Positions 7,841-17,112 of a DNA stretch of 64,000 nt are shown here, piece by piece. Numbering within the stretch: position 1 is the stretch's first letter; each line of letters starts with the position of its first letter. The position numbers were made by a program, and so were the translations under genes. Source of the DNA: Neptunicella sp048268085 (lineage in GTDB: Bacteria > Pseudomonadota > Gammaproteobacteria > Enterobacterales > Alteromonadaceae); the NCBI RefSeq assembly GCF_048268085.1, contig NZ_JBLWWF010000006.1, positions 62,001-126,000 of the forward strand, given 5' to 3'. The notes below the pieces were generated by a model. It did not search any database, was not told the origin of the DNA, and worked only from the letters and a program-made list of their open reading frames with translations.

Positions 7841-8665
7841 TTATCCTAATAGCTGTAATGCAGATTGAGGACGCTGGTTAGCCTGGCTTAACACAGTAAT
7901 ACTGGCTTGCTGAATAATCTGGTTACGAGTCAGTTCAGCAGTTTCGGTGGCAAAATCGGTATCACGAATCCGTGAACGAGCGCCTGACATATTCTCTGAT
8001 ATGTTGCTCAAGTTACGGATAGTCGATTGGAAACGGTTTTGCAATGCACCTAAATCAGCTCGTGCCGCACCGATAGTTGATAGTGCATTATCGATACTGG
8101 TTAGCGCTGCAGAAGCCCCGGCAGTAGTAGCAACAGTTAAATCACCAATGGATAAACCTGAAGCACCGTAACCCCCTGCACGTGACAAGTTAACGGATAT
8201 AGACTGGCCGCTGTTTGCACCTACCAGGAAGGCGGCTGAGAAGCTACCTTTCAAAATATCCAGTCCACCAAACTGTGAATCAGTGCTGATACGGCTGATT
8301 TCAGTTTTAAGGGCTGATACTTCTTTTTGCAGAGCAACACGGTCAGCAGAGGTATTAATACCGTTCTGTGACTGTACAGCTAGCTGGCGAATACGTTGTA
8401 ATGAGCTGGTGATCTCTCCCATTGATCCTTCAGCTGTTTGCGTTAATGAAATAGCATCATTAGCGTTACGTACCGCTTGATTAAGACCCATAATCTGGGA
8501 AGTCATACGATCAGTAATTTGCAAACCTGCAGCATCATCAGCAGCACGATTAATACGAAAGCCTGAAGACAAACGTTCAAAGGATGTACTTAAGGCATTA
8601 CCTGAATTGAATAATTGACGTTGTGCATTTAACGCAGAAACGTTTGTATTGACGAACATTGACAT
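7841..8665 (-). CDS. fla: Flagellin 3 (polar flagellin), most divergent of the three
   Basis: A 274-residue flagellin with the same D0/D1 ends (NTNVSALNAQRQL; ARSRIRDTDFATETAELTR) but RAADDAAG rather than AKDDAAG and a distinct centre around residues 165-195. It is two residues shorter and ends LQLLG. It is the only one of the three with a textbook sigma-28 site upstream (8793-8819) and its own strong terminator, so it can be expressed alone. Ribosome site GTAGGAGAAAATC precedes the ATG. Confidence 0.95.
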   Translation of the reverse strand: MSMFVNTNVSALNAQRQLFNSGNALSTSFERLSSGFRINRAADDAAGLQITDRMTSQIMGLNQAVRNANDAISLTQTAEGSMGEITSSLQRIRQLAVQSQNGINTSADRVALQKEVSALKTEISRISTDSQFGGLDILKGSFSAAFLVGANSGQSISVNLSRAGGYGASGLSIGDLTVATTAGASAALTSIDNALSTIGAARADLGALQNRFQSTIRNLSNISENMSGARSRIRDTDFATETAELTRNQIIQQASITVLSQANQRPQSALQLLG

Positions 8666-8792
8666 GATTTTCTCCTACACTCTCAGTCCAGTCGTAACTG
8701 GCATTCGATCGGTGTGATCAAAGGTTTAAAACACTTTTAAGTACATTCACCCTGTTTTACAAAATGAATGTTACTGGCTCTCTCGATAAAGT

Positions 8793-8819
8793 TTATCGAC
8801 GCCATTTAGCACTCCTTTA
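8793..8819 (-). promoter_or_regulatory. Sigma-28 (FliA) promoter of flagellin 3
   Basis: On the minus strand TAAA, exactly 15 bases, then GTCGATAA; consensus is TAAA-N15-GCCGATAA. It lies about 130 bp upstream of the ATG. The same GTCGATAA variant occurs before motY. Confidence 0.8.
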
Positions 8820-8926
8820 GTATTTATTTGCCGCATGGCAAAAAAAGCGGAAATAAATTGCCGCCTTTGCAATTGCTAACTGATTGAGATTCAATAGGTT
8901 TAATTAAAAAATGCAGGTGTTAAAAA

Positions 8927-9859
8927 ATGTTCAATGATGGGCAAAAAATGCTCTACAACAAAGCCAGTCATAATGCTTTTACCGATTTATGTGTGTACCG
9001 ACAACAACTCTATTGCTGTTTTAGAGCCGCTCAAGATCATATTAGCCCTGATGGAAATATTGTTGTCTTACATCTAGGATGGCAGGGAGAAATACAGGCT
9101 GAAACTAAAATTCGAATGCCCGGCTGTGACTTGCGCGATCCTAAACTGTCGGTCTCAGCAGACGGTAAACTGATTTTACTGGCCTATGGCCGTCATTATG
9201 ATCAGCAACACAAGTTTCTGTATTCACAACCTTATGTCTGGTTTAGCACTGATGGTAATAGTTGGTCCTGCGCCAAACCCATAGGTCAAAAAAATTGGTG
9301 GTTATGGCGTTTAAGCTGGTACGGGGATAAAGCCCTTGGATTTGCCTACAATCGTCGCCAACAGACTTTAGCCCTGTATGCTGGCAATCCCCTAAGAACC
9401 TTCGAGAAAATCCTTCCTGAGGCCTTCAGCCAACGTAAGAACAAGCTAGGCTATCCTAACGAGAGCGATATTTGTTTTAATCCTGATGGCACCGCTTATG
9501 CGATTATTCGGCGCGATGCCGATAGCGGTAGTGCCCAATTAGGTATCGCCAAACCACCCTATAAGCAATGGCGCTGGCATAATCTGGATTTTTATCTAGG
9601 TGGGCCGGCGATGTTGTTAATCAATCAACAACAGGCGGTACTTGCTGGGCGAATATGGCAGCCGTCGGGTCCTAAAACCGCGCTGATTAACCTTGATTTG
9701 GGCACATTTGAAGCCAAGATCAGGCAAATACTCCCTTCAGACGGGGATTGCAGTTACCCCGGCTTAGTCAAACAAGATAACCAATTATATGTAAGTTATT
9801 ACTCAAGCCATATTAATCAACAAAGTGCGATTTATCTGCATCGAATCAATGTGGAATAG
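8927..9859 (+). CDS. Sialidase-fold-like beta-propeller protein, function unknown
   Basis: A 310-residue protein rich in Trp, Tyr, Gly and Asp with repeated beta-strand pattern. One Asp-box-like turn (FSTDGNSWS, near residue 107) and paired R-D-P motifs (LRDPKL) suggest a six-bladed sialidase/BNR-type propeller. There is no signal peptide, so it should be cytoplasmic. It sits alone on the plus strand between the divergent flagellin 3 gene and the convergent flgL gene. Polar flagellins are often glycosylated with nonulosonic acids, so a role in sugar handling is conceivable, but that is position-based inference only. Start ATG follows GCAGGTGTTAAAAA. Confidence 0.6.
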   Translation: MFNDGQKMLYNKASHNAFTDLCVYRQQLYCCFRAAQDHISPDGNIVVLHLGWQGEIQAETKIRMPGCDLRDPKLSVSADGKLILLAYGRHYDQQHKFLYSQPYVWFSTDGNSWSCAKPIGQKNWWLWRLSWYGDKALGFAYNRRQQTLALYAGNPLRTFEKILPEAFSQRKNKLGYPNESDICFNPDGTAYAIIRRDADSGSAQLGIAKPPYKQWRWHNLDFYLGGPAMLLINQQQAVLAGRIWQPSGPKTALINLDLGTFEAKIRQILPSDGDCSYPGLVKQDNQLYVSYYSSHINQQSAIYLHRINVE

Positions 9860-9979
9860 GCTCACGCCGAGGAATAAAAAGTATAAATCCCGTTTTATAA
9901 CAGAGGCACCCTGTTGACGGAAAACGGTGGCGAGCCCGTATTGCGAGAAAGTCGTTTTACAGGATAGTTTAATTATCCC

Positions 9980-10042
9980 CTCGTAGCTCGTAGCTCGTAG
10001 CTCTTAGCTCGTAGCTCTTAGCTCTTAGCTCTTAGCTCTTAG
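9980..10042. repeat. 7-bp tandem repeat, nine units
   Basis: Nine exact-length units of ctcKtag (K is g or t). The order of the variable base from left to right is g g g t g t t t t. The array lies 18 bp downstream of the flgL stop codon and downstream of the plus-strand propeller gene, in non-coding DNA, so length changes would not shift a frame. Confidence 0.9.
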
Positions 10043-10052
10043 CTCAAGTATC

Positions 10053-10082
10053 AAGCTTGTTTATAAATAATCAAACAAGCTT
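10053..10082 (-). other. Hairpin spanning the flgL stop codon
   Basis: A 10-bp exact inverted repeat (10053-10062 aagcttgttt, 10073-10082 aaacaagctt) with a 10-base loop spans the last codons and stop of flgL. It lacks a T run, so it may be an mRNA 3' end stabiliser rather than a classical terminator. Confidence 0.5.
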
Positions 10083-11284
10083 AACTGGGTTACCCGGGCA
10101 AATGTTGATTGAGCGGCTTGCAGTGCGTTTTCCTGCTTACTTAGCTCAGTAACCGCTTCGGCATAATCCACTTCATCAATAGAACTTCTGGCCAGTTTGT
10201 TACTGATTTCCAGGTCAAGATTGGACTCATATACCGATTGCGCCACATTGAGTCGGCCACCAACAGCCGAATTTGCGTCAGCCAGCGTTTTTAATGCGTT
10301 ATCCATCCCTACTAAAGCATCGGCGGTCGCCTCGGCAAAATCACCATCAGAAATATTCTCGTCAGTTAATGCCAACATTAAATCGTTTAACGTTTCAGCG
10401 ATATTTTTTTTCTGTGGTGCTTGTAGTTGAAAATCAACAGTGTCACCTACCGCACCATCAATATTGAATTCCATTCCTTTAAAAACAAAGGGTTCGCCAG
10501 CGGTATAACTGAATGTTCCCAAATTGGCTCCGGTGCCTACATTATCAACCGAGACCTGATCACCGGGCGCTAATATCGTAATTTGAAAATCATTATTGGC
10601 CGGAGTAACTTTGTCATAATTACTTTTATGAAAAAAATCATGGGCGTCTTGCTGGGTAATTTTAACATTAGCACTGGTGGCGGTGGAGCCGGTGACTTCA
10701 GTTTTTAAACGCGCTGCCACATCTTCAAATACCGCTTTACCGGAATCACCATTTTTAACGGTGACCGAGGGAGAGATCTGAATCTCATTCTGGCCATCAT
10801 CACCGACAAAATTATACTTATTACCCGGTGAACTGGGGTTGTATTCAAAAGCGGGAGTGTGAGATTGATAACCGGCAAAAATATACTCACCTTCAGCGTT
10901 TCGGCTATTCATTAAATCGAACACTTCGTTACGGATCTGCTCAATCTCGATACCAATCGCGGTACGATCTTCATCGGCCAAGATTCCGTTGCCCGCTTGA
11001 ATAGTCAACTGTCTGGCACGGTTCATCGAGCTGTTCAAACTGCGCATCACCACTTCTTCTTGTTCAAGTGAGTTAACCAGCAAGTTATTGTTTTCCTGAT
11101 ATTGGCTCAGTTGATCCAGTTTTTCGGTTAGTCGAATCACTTGCGAAGCCCCGACCGGATCGTCGGAAGGACGCAATAATTTTTTACCTGAAGAGAGTTG
11201 CTGTTGAACATGGGAAAGCTCGCGCTGATTATCCAGCACCCCTTTAATACTCATATCATACAGCTGATTAGTCGATATACGCAT
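10061..11284 (-). CDS. flgL: Flagellar hook-filament junction protein FlgL (HAP3)
   Basis: A 407-residue protein with the FlgL start (MRISTNQLYDM) and the SSGKKLLRPSDDPVGA block, and a flagellin-like C-terminal helix ending LSLFDYL. It forms the second junction ring between hook and filament, after FlgK. It follows flgK by 6 bp and is the last gene of the flgFGHIJKL run. The central region (about 170-290) is variable, as is normal. The gene end overlaps a hairpin. Confidence 0.96.
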   Translation of the reverse strand: MRISTNQLYDMSIKGVLDNQRELSHVQQQLSSGKKLLRPSDDPVGASQVIRLTEKLDQLSQYQENNNLLVNSLEQEEVVMRSLNSSMNRARQLTIQAGNGILADEDRTAIGIEIEQIRNEVFDLMNSRNAEGEYIFAGYQSHTPAFEYNPSSPGNKYNFVGDDGQNEIQISPSVTVKNGDSGKAVFEDVAARLKTEVTGSTATSANVKITQQDAHDFFHKSNYDKVTPANNDFQITILAPGDQVSVDNVGTGANLGTFSYTAGEPFVFKGMEFNIDGAVGDTVDFQLQAPQKKNIAETLNDLMLALTDENISDGDFAEATADALVGMDNALKTLADANSAVGGRLNVAQSVYESNLDLEISNKLARSSIDEVDYAEAVTELSKQENALQAAQSTFARVTQLSLFDYL

Positions 11285-11290
11285 GATTCA

Positions 11291-13429
11291 TTACCTCACT
11301 GCACTAAGGATGGTATCAAACAAGCTTTGCGCGGTACTAATCAACCTTGCCGAGGCCGAATAAGCTTGCTGGAAACGCATTAAATTAGCCGCTTCTTCAT
11401 CCAAACTCACTCCAGACACAGACTCAAACCAGCTGGTTGACTGATCTACCAACGCTTTAGCGGCCTTAGCCTGCACATCAGCAGATGCGGTTCTCTCACC
11501 CACTGTCCCAACTAATGAGGCATAGGCTTCATGGAAAGTCAGCAAATTAGTGGAGCCGCCACTGGCATTCGCAGTCCGCCGCATGGTATCCATGTTTTGC
11601 AGATCTGCCATCACTAAGCCATTACGGTTGTCGTCAAAACCATCCGTATTATAACCAATAGTAAAGCTATCGCCGGGTTTGGGAACGCCCTGCAAAGTTA
11701 AATCATAGCCGGGGTAATTATCTAGCGCTGGTGGACTCCAGGCTGCGGGCCAGCCCGCAGTTGACGCCCCTTGTTCCAGCAAGTTTTCTAGACTTACCGC
11801 TCCACTGACGGTGGTGATCACCGTGCCAGCACTATCGCGAATTTCATAGCTGTCTGCGGCAGTAAAAAAGATTTCAGCCGGAGCACCAACCGTACCACCG
11901 GGCGCTGCACCGGGTCCCTGGATGCCGCCCGCACCATCAAATGCCGAAGCCGTTGTGGTCGTAAAAGCATTATCCACATTGGTGTTGGTCACACTGGTGG
12001 ATACCAGTGTCGCATCACCGAGATTATTAATATCCGATTCCACCCGAATCGGTGAGGCAAAGGCGATATCCTCCGGTCTGACAATACCGACCTCGATTTG
12101 ATTAGCGGTATATTTAGTGGGTTGTAATAAAAATTGGTCGCCACTTACATAACTGGCCCCATCCGGTATTTCAATTTCAAGGCCATCCATTATTGATACC
12201 CAGGTGCCGCCTGCCGCCTCTAAACCGGTATAGCTCTGGGTTTGCGGGTTGCCACTAATGTCTAACACCGGTGTACCATCTGGATTTAACAAATTAACCG
12301 TAATATCTACCGTATTGGGCACCCCCGCAGTAACATTATCAATGGTAATTTGATAATCCTTACGAGTTAGCTGACTGGCTTGTCCTTCTGCAACTCGACC
12401 ATTCAAGCCCAATGTCAACGATGAGTTATTGGAGTAATTCAGTGCCTGAAACTCCGGTAAATTAAACACATCGGTACCTAACTGCCCATCGTAATCCATA
12501 CCATAACGGTTTTGCTGGTTAACCGAATCGGCCAGTGCAAGAGCAAGTTGGCCCATTTGTCGTTGTGCATCGGCTAAAATATCATCCCTAAAATTAAATA
12601 AACCGCCGATACGGCCACCAACAGAGTTTTCAGCCAGATTAATCGTGACGCCACGACTGCCATTTTGCAGTTGTAAGTTTTTTTGCTTGGCATCCGGCTC
12701 ACCATTAATTTCAAACACATTAAAAGTGCCGTCTTGCATCACTAATGATTGGCCACTTTTTAAATTCACTAACGTGGAGCCATCTTCATTGGTGCGCGTG
12801 GTAATATCCACCATCTCTGCCAACTTTAATATGGCATTATCCCGCTCACTAATAAGCGCCCCGGGCACATCATGTTGATTACGGTATTGATTGATGCGAA
12901 TGCTATTATTCAGATCTGCGATATTTTCAATCAAATCGTTAGCATCTTGGGTTAACGAATTAAATTCCAGATTTAATTCGTCTTCTTTGTAGCTTAAAAA
13001 TTCAGAGAGTGAGTTAAACCGCCCTAATAATGAATCCGCCTGCCCCAATACTAATTGTCTGGCAGCCATATTAGTTGGCTCATCAGCAGCAGTCTGCATC
13101 GCTTCAAAAAAACGACTCATGCTGGTTGCTAAACTGCTGGCATCACTGGCAAAAATATCATCCAACTGCGAGGCTCGATCATGATAAGCGGTATATTCGG
13201 CATAAGATGAGGTATCCCGACGTAACTGATTCTGCGCAAAAACATCAAGAATTTGACTCGTGGTGCCTTGGCCTACTCCACCGGTTAACTGCGCAACAAA
13301 ACTGGTACGTTCACGGATATATCCATCAGTATTAACGTTGGCAATATTATTACCGGTTGTTTTTAACAACTGGTTTTGTGCATTCAAACCACTGGAGGCA
13401 ATGCTGAGTAAATCTGAGCTACGTATCAT
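11291..13429 (-). CDS. flgK: Flagellar hook-associated protein FlgK (HAP1)
   Basis: A 712-residue protein with the rod/hook-type N-terminus (SGLNAQNQLLKTTGNNIANVNTDGY) and the matching C-terminal coiled region (LMRFQQAYSASARLISTAQSLFD). It forms the first hook-filament junction ring. The middle (about residues 330-600) is long, Gly/Ala/Thr rich and low in conservation, making the protein longer than the roughly 550 residues of E. coli FlgK. It sits between flgJ and flgL with short gaps. Confidence 0.96.
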   Translation of the reverse strand: MIRSSDLLSIASSGLNAQNQLLKTTGNNIANVNTDGYIRERTSFVAQLTGGVGQGTTSQILDVFAQNQLRRDTSSYAEYTAYHDRASQLDDIFASDASSLATSMSRFFEAMQTAADEPTNMAARQLVLGQADSLLGRFNSLSEFLSYKEDELNLEFNSLTQDANDLIENIADLNNSIRINQYRNQHDVPGALISERDNAILKLAEMVDITTRTNEDGSTLVNLKSGQSLVMQDGTFNVFEINGEPDAKQKNLQLQNGSRGVTINLAENSVGGRIGGLFNFRDDILADAQRQMGQLALALADSVNQQNRYGMDYDGQLGTDVFNLPEFQALNYSNNSSLTLGLNGRVAEGQASQLTRKDYQITIDNVTAGVPNTVDITVNLLNPDGTPVLDISGNPQTQSYTGLEAAGGTWVSIMDGLEIEIPDGASYVSGDQFLLQPTKYTANQIEVGIVRPEDIAFASPIRVESDINNLGDATLVSTSVTNTNVDNAFTTTTASAFDGAGGIQGPGAAPGGTVGAPAEIFFTAADSYEIRDSAGTVITTVSGAVSLENLLEQGASTAGWPAAWSPPALDNYPGYDLTLQGVPKPGDSFTIGYNTDGFDDNRNGLVMADLQNMDTMRRTANASGGSTNLLTFHEAYASLVGTVGERTASADVQAKAAKALVDQSTSWFESVSGVSLDEEAANLMRFQQAYSASARLISTAQSLFDTILSAVR

Positions 13430-13468
13430 CGCTACTCTCCGTCAATTAGGCTAAGTAACAACATCATC

Positions 13469-14410
13469 TTATTTATCCATCAATGCATGTTGAAAAGTAC
13501 TACTACCCAATACGCCCAGCACTTTATCTGCGTAATTTGGATCCGTGGCATAACCAGCTTGCTGTAAACGACTAAAATATTCGGCCGGTTGTTGGGCCGA
13601 TTCCACTGCATCGGAATAACGACCGCTGTGACTGACAAACTCCGCATAATCACGCATTGAGTCTTCAAACGATCCATAAGCGCGAAACTGTGCTTTATGT
13701 TGCTTGGCCTGACCATCTGTGTATTCGAGGGTATTCACTAAAGTACGGTCGCCTTGCCAACGTTGATCCGCCTTTATACCAAACAAGTTATGTCCATTCT
13801 GACCTTGTTTAGAATGGATCATGTACTGCCCCCAGCCGGTCTCAACGGCCGCTTGCGCTACCATGGATTTGGGATCCAGATTAAATTCTTCAGCCACTTT
13901 GTTGGCTAGCGGTAATAACTGTTGAACAAAGTCTTGTTGGCTGGCGAAAGCCGGCTGTTTAATGCCGAGTGAAATTTTTGCAGAGTAAGCAGATGATGAC
14001 GCATCATCTGTTTTTGTCGGTGGCTGCAAAGCGGGTAAATTTGCGCCATTGCGCAACACCGATGCCGGCACAAATCCAGCTTGATGACCTAGTTGCTGCT
14101 CAATCATCTTGGCTAACCCGAGACTCCCTTTACTGGCTAAATCGACGGCTAACTGCTGGTCATGCATGTCTCGATAAAACTTGACCTGTTCAGAATTGAA
14201 CGGGCTATCTTTATCTACCATGACATCTTCAGCTTTACGCATTGATTTAAGCATCATCTGAATAAAAATAGCCTCAAACTGTTTGGCTGCTTCACTTAAT
14301 GCTTCGGGATCGTTTTTACGAACCGCCTGACGTAATTTATCCAGCCCGCCAATATCATTAACATTGCGGGCTTGCTGGAGTTGTGATTGAACTTGGTTAA
14401 AGTCTTCCAT
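13469..14410 (-). CDS. flgJ: Flagellar rod-capping muramidase FlgJ
   Basis: A 313-residue two-domain protein. The N-terminal rod-cap domain (about 1-100) holds the EAAKQFEAIFIQMMLKSMRKA signature. The C-terminal glucosaminidase domain (about 155-310) holds the AAVETGWGQYMIH block with the likely catalytic Glu, and cuts peptidoglycan so the rod can pass. Dual-domain FlgJ is typical of beta/gammaproteobacteria. Located 7 bp downstream of flgI. Confidence 0.96.
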   Translation of the reverse strand: MEDFNQVQSQLQQARNVNDIGGLDKLRQAVRKNDPEALSEAAKQFEAIFIQMMLKSMRKAEDVMVDKDSPFNSEQVKFYRDMHDQQLAVDLASKGSLGLAKMIEQQLGHQAGFVPASVLRNGANLPALQPPTKTDDASSSAYSAKISLGIKQPAFASQQDFVQQLLPLANKVAEEFNLDPKSMVAQAAVETGWGQYMIHSKQGQNGHNLFGIKADQRWQGDRTLVNTLEYTDGQAKQHKAQFRAYGSFEDSMRDYAEFVSHSGRYSDAVESAQQPAEYFSRLQQAGYATDPNYADKVLGVLGSSTFQHALMDK

Positions 14411-14417
14411 AATCGGC

Positions 14418-15533
14418 CTAGATCACCACCAATTGGCCTTGTAATGCACCGGCCTGACGCAACGCTTCAAGTATTGCCATCAGGTCACCTGGCGCGGCCC
14501 CCACTTCATTCACTGCCCGAACTAATTCATCAAGAGTGACCCCGGGATCAAACTTAAACATGCGTGAATCGGCTAAATCCACATCCACCACTGACTGCCC
14601 TGTCACTACGGTATCGCCCTGAGCTAAAGCATTAGGCTGTGACACATCGGTATTTTCGGAAATAGTCACGGTTAAGCCGCCATGGGTAATCGCAGCAGGT
14701 AATAAGCGCACGTCTTTGCCAATAACAATAGTGCCGGTACGACTATTAATAACCACTCGAGCTGGGGCATCGGCAGGAGTAAATTCAAAGTTTTCCAATA
14801 CGGCCATAAAATCCACCCGTTGACCTATTTCTCGCGGTGCAGAGACTCGCACAGACGCAGCATCAATAGGAGTGGCAATCCGATAACCTTTGTCCGGGTC
14901 GGCGCCCAAACGCTGATTAATGGTATCTGCCAAAATTTTGGCCGTAGTAAAATCCGGATAATTCAGATTAAGGGTTAAATAATCATTGGCACTAAAACCG
15001 CTAGGTACCGCGCGTTCAACTATCCCACCATTGGGGATCAACCCTACCGTAGGAATATTATTAATCACTCTGGAGCCATCAGCCCCTTCAACACCAAAAC
15101 CACTAACCACTAAACTTCCTTGCGCAACGGCATAGATTTCACCATCCAGTCCTTTTAGGAAGGTCTGTAATAACGTGCCACCATTTAAGCTTTTTGCTTC
15201 GCCCATGGACGACACCGTAACGTCAACTTTTTGTCCTGGTTTCAAAAAAGGCGGCAAGGTTGCGTGTACCGCAACAGCAGCAACATTCTTGATTTTAGGC
15301 TTTAAGCCACTTGGCATCATAATGCCGAAATTGGACAGCATGGTACGGAAGCTTTGTTCGGTAAACGGGCTTTGTTCCCCCGTTCCCGGTAAGCCCACCA
15401 CTAGACCATATCCCACTAACTGGTTACTGCGTACACCTTGTATGGTTGCCAAATCTTTGATCCTTTGCGCACTGGCAAAGGGCGATAGCAACAAACAAAA
15501 GCAGGAAAATAGGGAAACCAACGTCTTCATCAT
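14418..15533 (-). CDS. flgI: Flagellar P-ring protein FlgI
   Basis: A 371-residue periplasmic protein with a signal peptide (residues 1-22, ending ASA) then the family start QRIKDLATIQGVRSNQLVGYGLVVGLPGTGE. It forms the P ring in the peptidoglycan layer around the rod. The C-terminal block VTLDELVRAVNEVGAAPGDLMAILEALRQAGAL is typical. The second Met of MMK may be the actual start. FlgA, its periplasmic chaperone, is encoded at 22965. Confidence 0.97.
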   Translation of the reverse strand: MMKTLVSLFSCFCLLLSPFASAQRIKDLATIQGVRSNQLVGYGLVVGLPGTGEQSPFTEQSFRTMLSNFGIMMPSGLKPKIKNVAAVAVHATLPPFLKPGQKVDVTVSSMGEAKSLNGGTLLQTFLKGLDGEIYAVAQGSLVVSGFGVEGADGSRVINNIPTVGLIPNGGIVERAVPSGFSANDYLTLNLNYPDFTTAKILADTINQRLGADPDKGYRIATPIDAASVRVSAPREIGQRVDFMAVLENFEFTPADAPARVVINSRTGTIVIGKDVRLLPAAITHGGLTVTISENTDVSQPNALAQGDTVVTGQSVVDVDLADSRMFKFDPGVTLDELVRAVNEVGAAPGDLMAILEALRQAGALQGQLVVI

Positions 15534-15539
15534 AGTCTC

Positions 15540-16220
15540 CTAAAAAGGCCACCATTCGGAGGTAAAGAAACGTGTTAACCAACCTTGCTGTTGAGCATTA
15601 GCAAAATCACCGGTGCCACTATATTGAATCCGAGCATTAGCGATTTTGGTTGATTGCACTTCATTTTGCGGACTGATATCTGCCGCGCGAATAATGCCGG
15701 TTAGACGAATGTATTCGTCACCATTGTTCAGGGTGAGCCATTTTTCGCCTCTGACCACCAGGTTATGGTTGGCCAATACTTGCACTACTGTCACAGAAAT
15801 ATTGCCGTTTAAGCTGTTACGCTGATTCGCTTGAGCATCACCCTGAAATTCATTACCGGCATTTAAACCTAGCTGCACCGACTGGCCGCCGATATTAATC
15901 GGATTGCCGCCCAATCCAGTGGTCGGTTGTAAATCCACCGAGGTATCTTTACTAAAATCCGTTGTAGCAGACTTGCTGGCACTGGTATTTTCACTTAATA
16001 CCACGGTGATAATGTCCCCTACCCGTCTGGCTTTAACATCTGAATAAAGACTGTTTGCCATATCCGTCTGAAACAATGAGCCGTCAGCACCAATTTTATG
16101 TTGTGGCATTTCCGGAATAACCGGCGCATAAAAGGGATCATTGGGTAACGTTTCCCGCACTGGTGTGCTTTGGCAAGCGACCACCAAAATCGACAGAATA
16201 AGTACCACCAGCGTTTTCAT
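15540..16220 (-). CDS. flgH: Flagellar L-ring lipoprotein FlgH
   Basis: About 226 residues. The start at 16220 gives a clean lipoprotein signal (MKTLVVLILSILVVAC, lipidated Cys) and has a weak GGGTGATG upstream; an ATG at 16232 adds four residues and overlaps the flgG stop by one base. Family blocks include DVKARRVGDIITVVLSENTSASKSA and EYIRLTGIIRAADISPQNEVQSTKIANARI. It forms the outer-membrane L ring. FlgT and FlgP, encoded nearby, add the H ring in this type of flagellum. Confidence 0.95.
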   Translation of the reverse strand: MKTLVVLILSILVVACQSTPVRETLPNDPFYAPVIPEMPQHKIGADGSLFQTDMANSLYSDVKARRVGDIITVVLSENTSASKSATTDFSKDTSVDLQPTTGLGGNPINIGGQSVQLGLNAGNEFQGDAQANQRNSLNGNISVTVVQVLANHNLVVRGEKWLTLNNGDEYIRLTGIIRAADISPQNEVQSTKIANARIQYSGTGDFANAQQQGWLTRFFTSEWWPF

Positions 16221-16231
16221 CACATCACCCA

Positions 16232-17020
16232 TTAAAGTTGTTGAATAACCTGACCCAACATTTGATCCACCGATGAAATCACCTTGGAGTTCATCTCGTA
16301 CAAACGTTGGCTTTCGATTAAATTAACCAGTTCTTCGGTAACATTGACGTTAGATGTCTCTAATGAGCCTTGCACAATTGTGCCTAATCCCTGCAAACCG
16401 GGGATCCCCTGAATAGGCGCACCACTCACTGCGGATTCCAAATAGAGATTCTGTCCAATCGGCTGCAAACCGGTAGGATTAATAAAATTAGAAATGGAGA
16501 TTTGTCCCAAGATGACCGGATCGGCCTGACCTGGAACCGTGGCAGAGACTTGTCCGTCTTGCGATATCGTCAACTTTTGCGCATCTTCGGGCACCGTAAT
16601 ATTCGGCTGTAACACAAAACCGGCGCCAGGAGTCACTATCTGACCAGTATCATCCAATGTAAACTGACCATTGCGGGTATAAGCAATATTGCCATCTGGT
16701 TGCAGTATTTCGAAAAAACCACCGCCCTGAATCATCATATCCAGTGAGTTTTCCGTGGTAATCATATTACCTTGGGTAAACGCTTTTTGCGTTGCAACCA
16801 CTTTACTGCCGGCCCCAAGCATTAAGCCTGAAGGTAATTCAGTATCAGCCGATGAACGGCCACCGGGTTGATTTATATTTTGATACAGCAAATCTTCGAA
16901 AATCGCGCGACTTTTCTTAAATCCAACCGTACTGGCGTTAGCCAAGTTATTGGATATGACTGACACATCAGTTTGTGCCGCATCGAGTCCGGTTTTGCTT
17001 ATCCATAATGCTGGATGCAT
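16232..17020 (-). CDS. flgG: Flagellar distal rod protein FlgG
   Basis: A 262-residue rod protein starting MHPALWISKTGLDAAQTDVSVISNNLANASTVGFK in the family manner, with the LDMMIQGGGFFEI strand and the C-terminal NVNVTEELVNLIESQRLYEMNSKVI helix. Length equals the E. coli protein closely. It forms the distal rod crossing periplasm and outer membrane. Ends by one-base overlap with the longer flgH reading. Confidence 0.97.
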   Translation of the reverse strand: MHPALWISKTGLDAAQTDVSVISNNLANASTVGFKKSRAIFEDLLYQNINQPGGRSSADTELPSGLMLGAGSKVVATQKAFTQGNMITTENSLDMMIQGGGFFEILQPDGNIAYTRNGQFTLDDTGQIVTPGAGFVLQPNITVPEDAQKLTISQDGQVSATVPGQADPVILGQISISNFINPTGLQPIGQNLYLESAVSGAPIQGIPGLQGLGTIVQGSLETSNVNVTEELVNLIESQRLYEMNSKVISSVDQMLGQVIQQL

Positions 17021-17112
17021 TACTCACCTCCAGTTAAAACTGCTGCACGGCAACGTCGCCGCATAATTTTCAATTCACGCCCTGACCAATTCAGCAAAGG
17101 CAACCTGATGAA

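Noticed and set aside
9980..10042. Possible CRISPR array
   Set aside because: Seven-base contiguous units without spacers; simple tandem repeat, and no cas genes.
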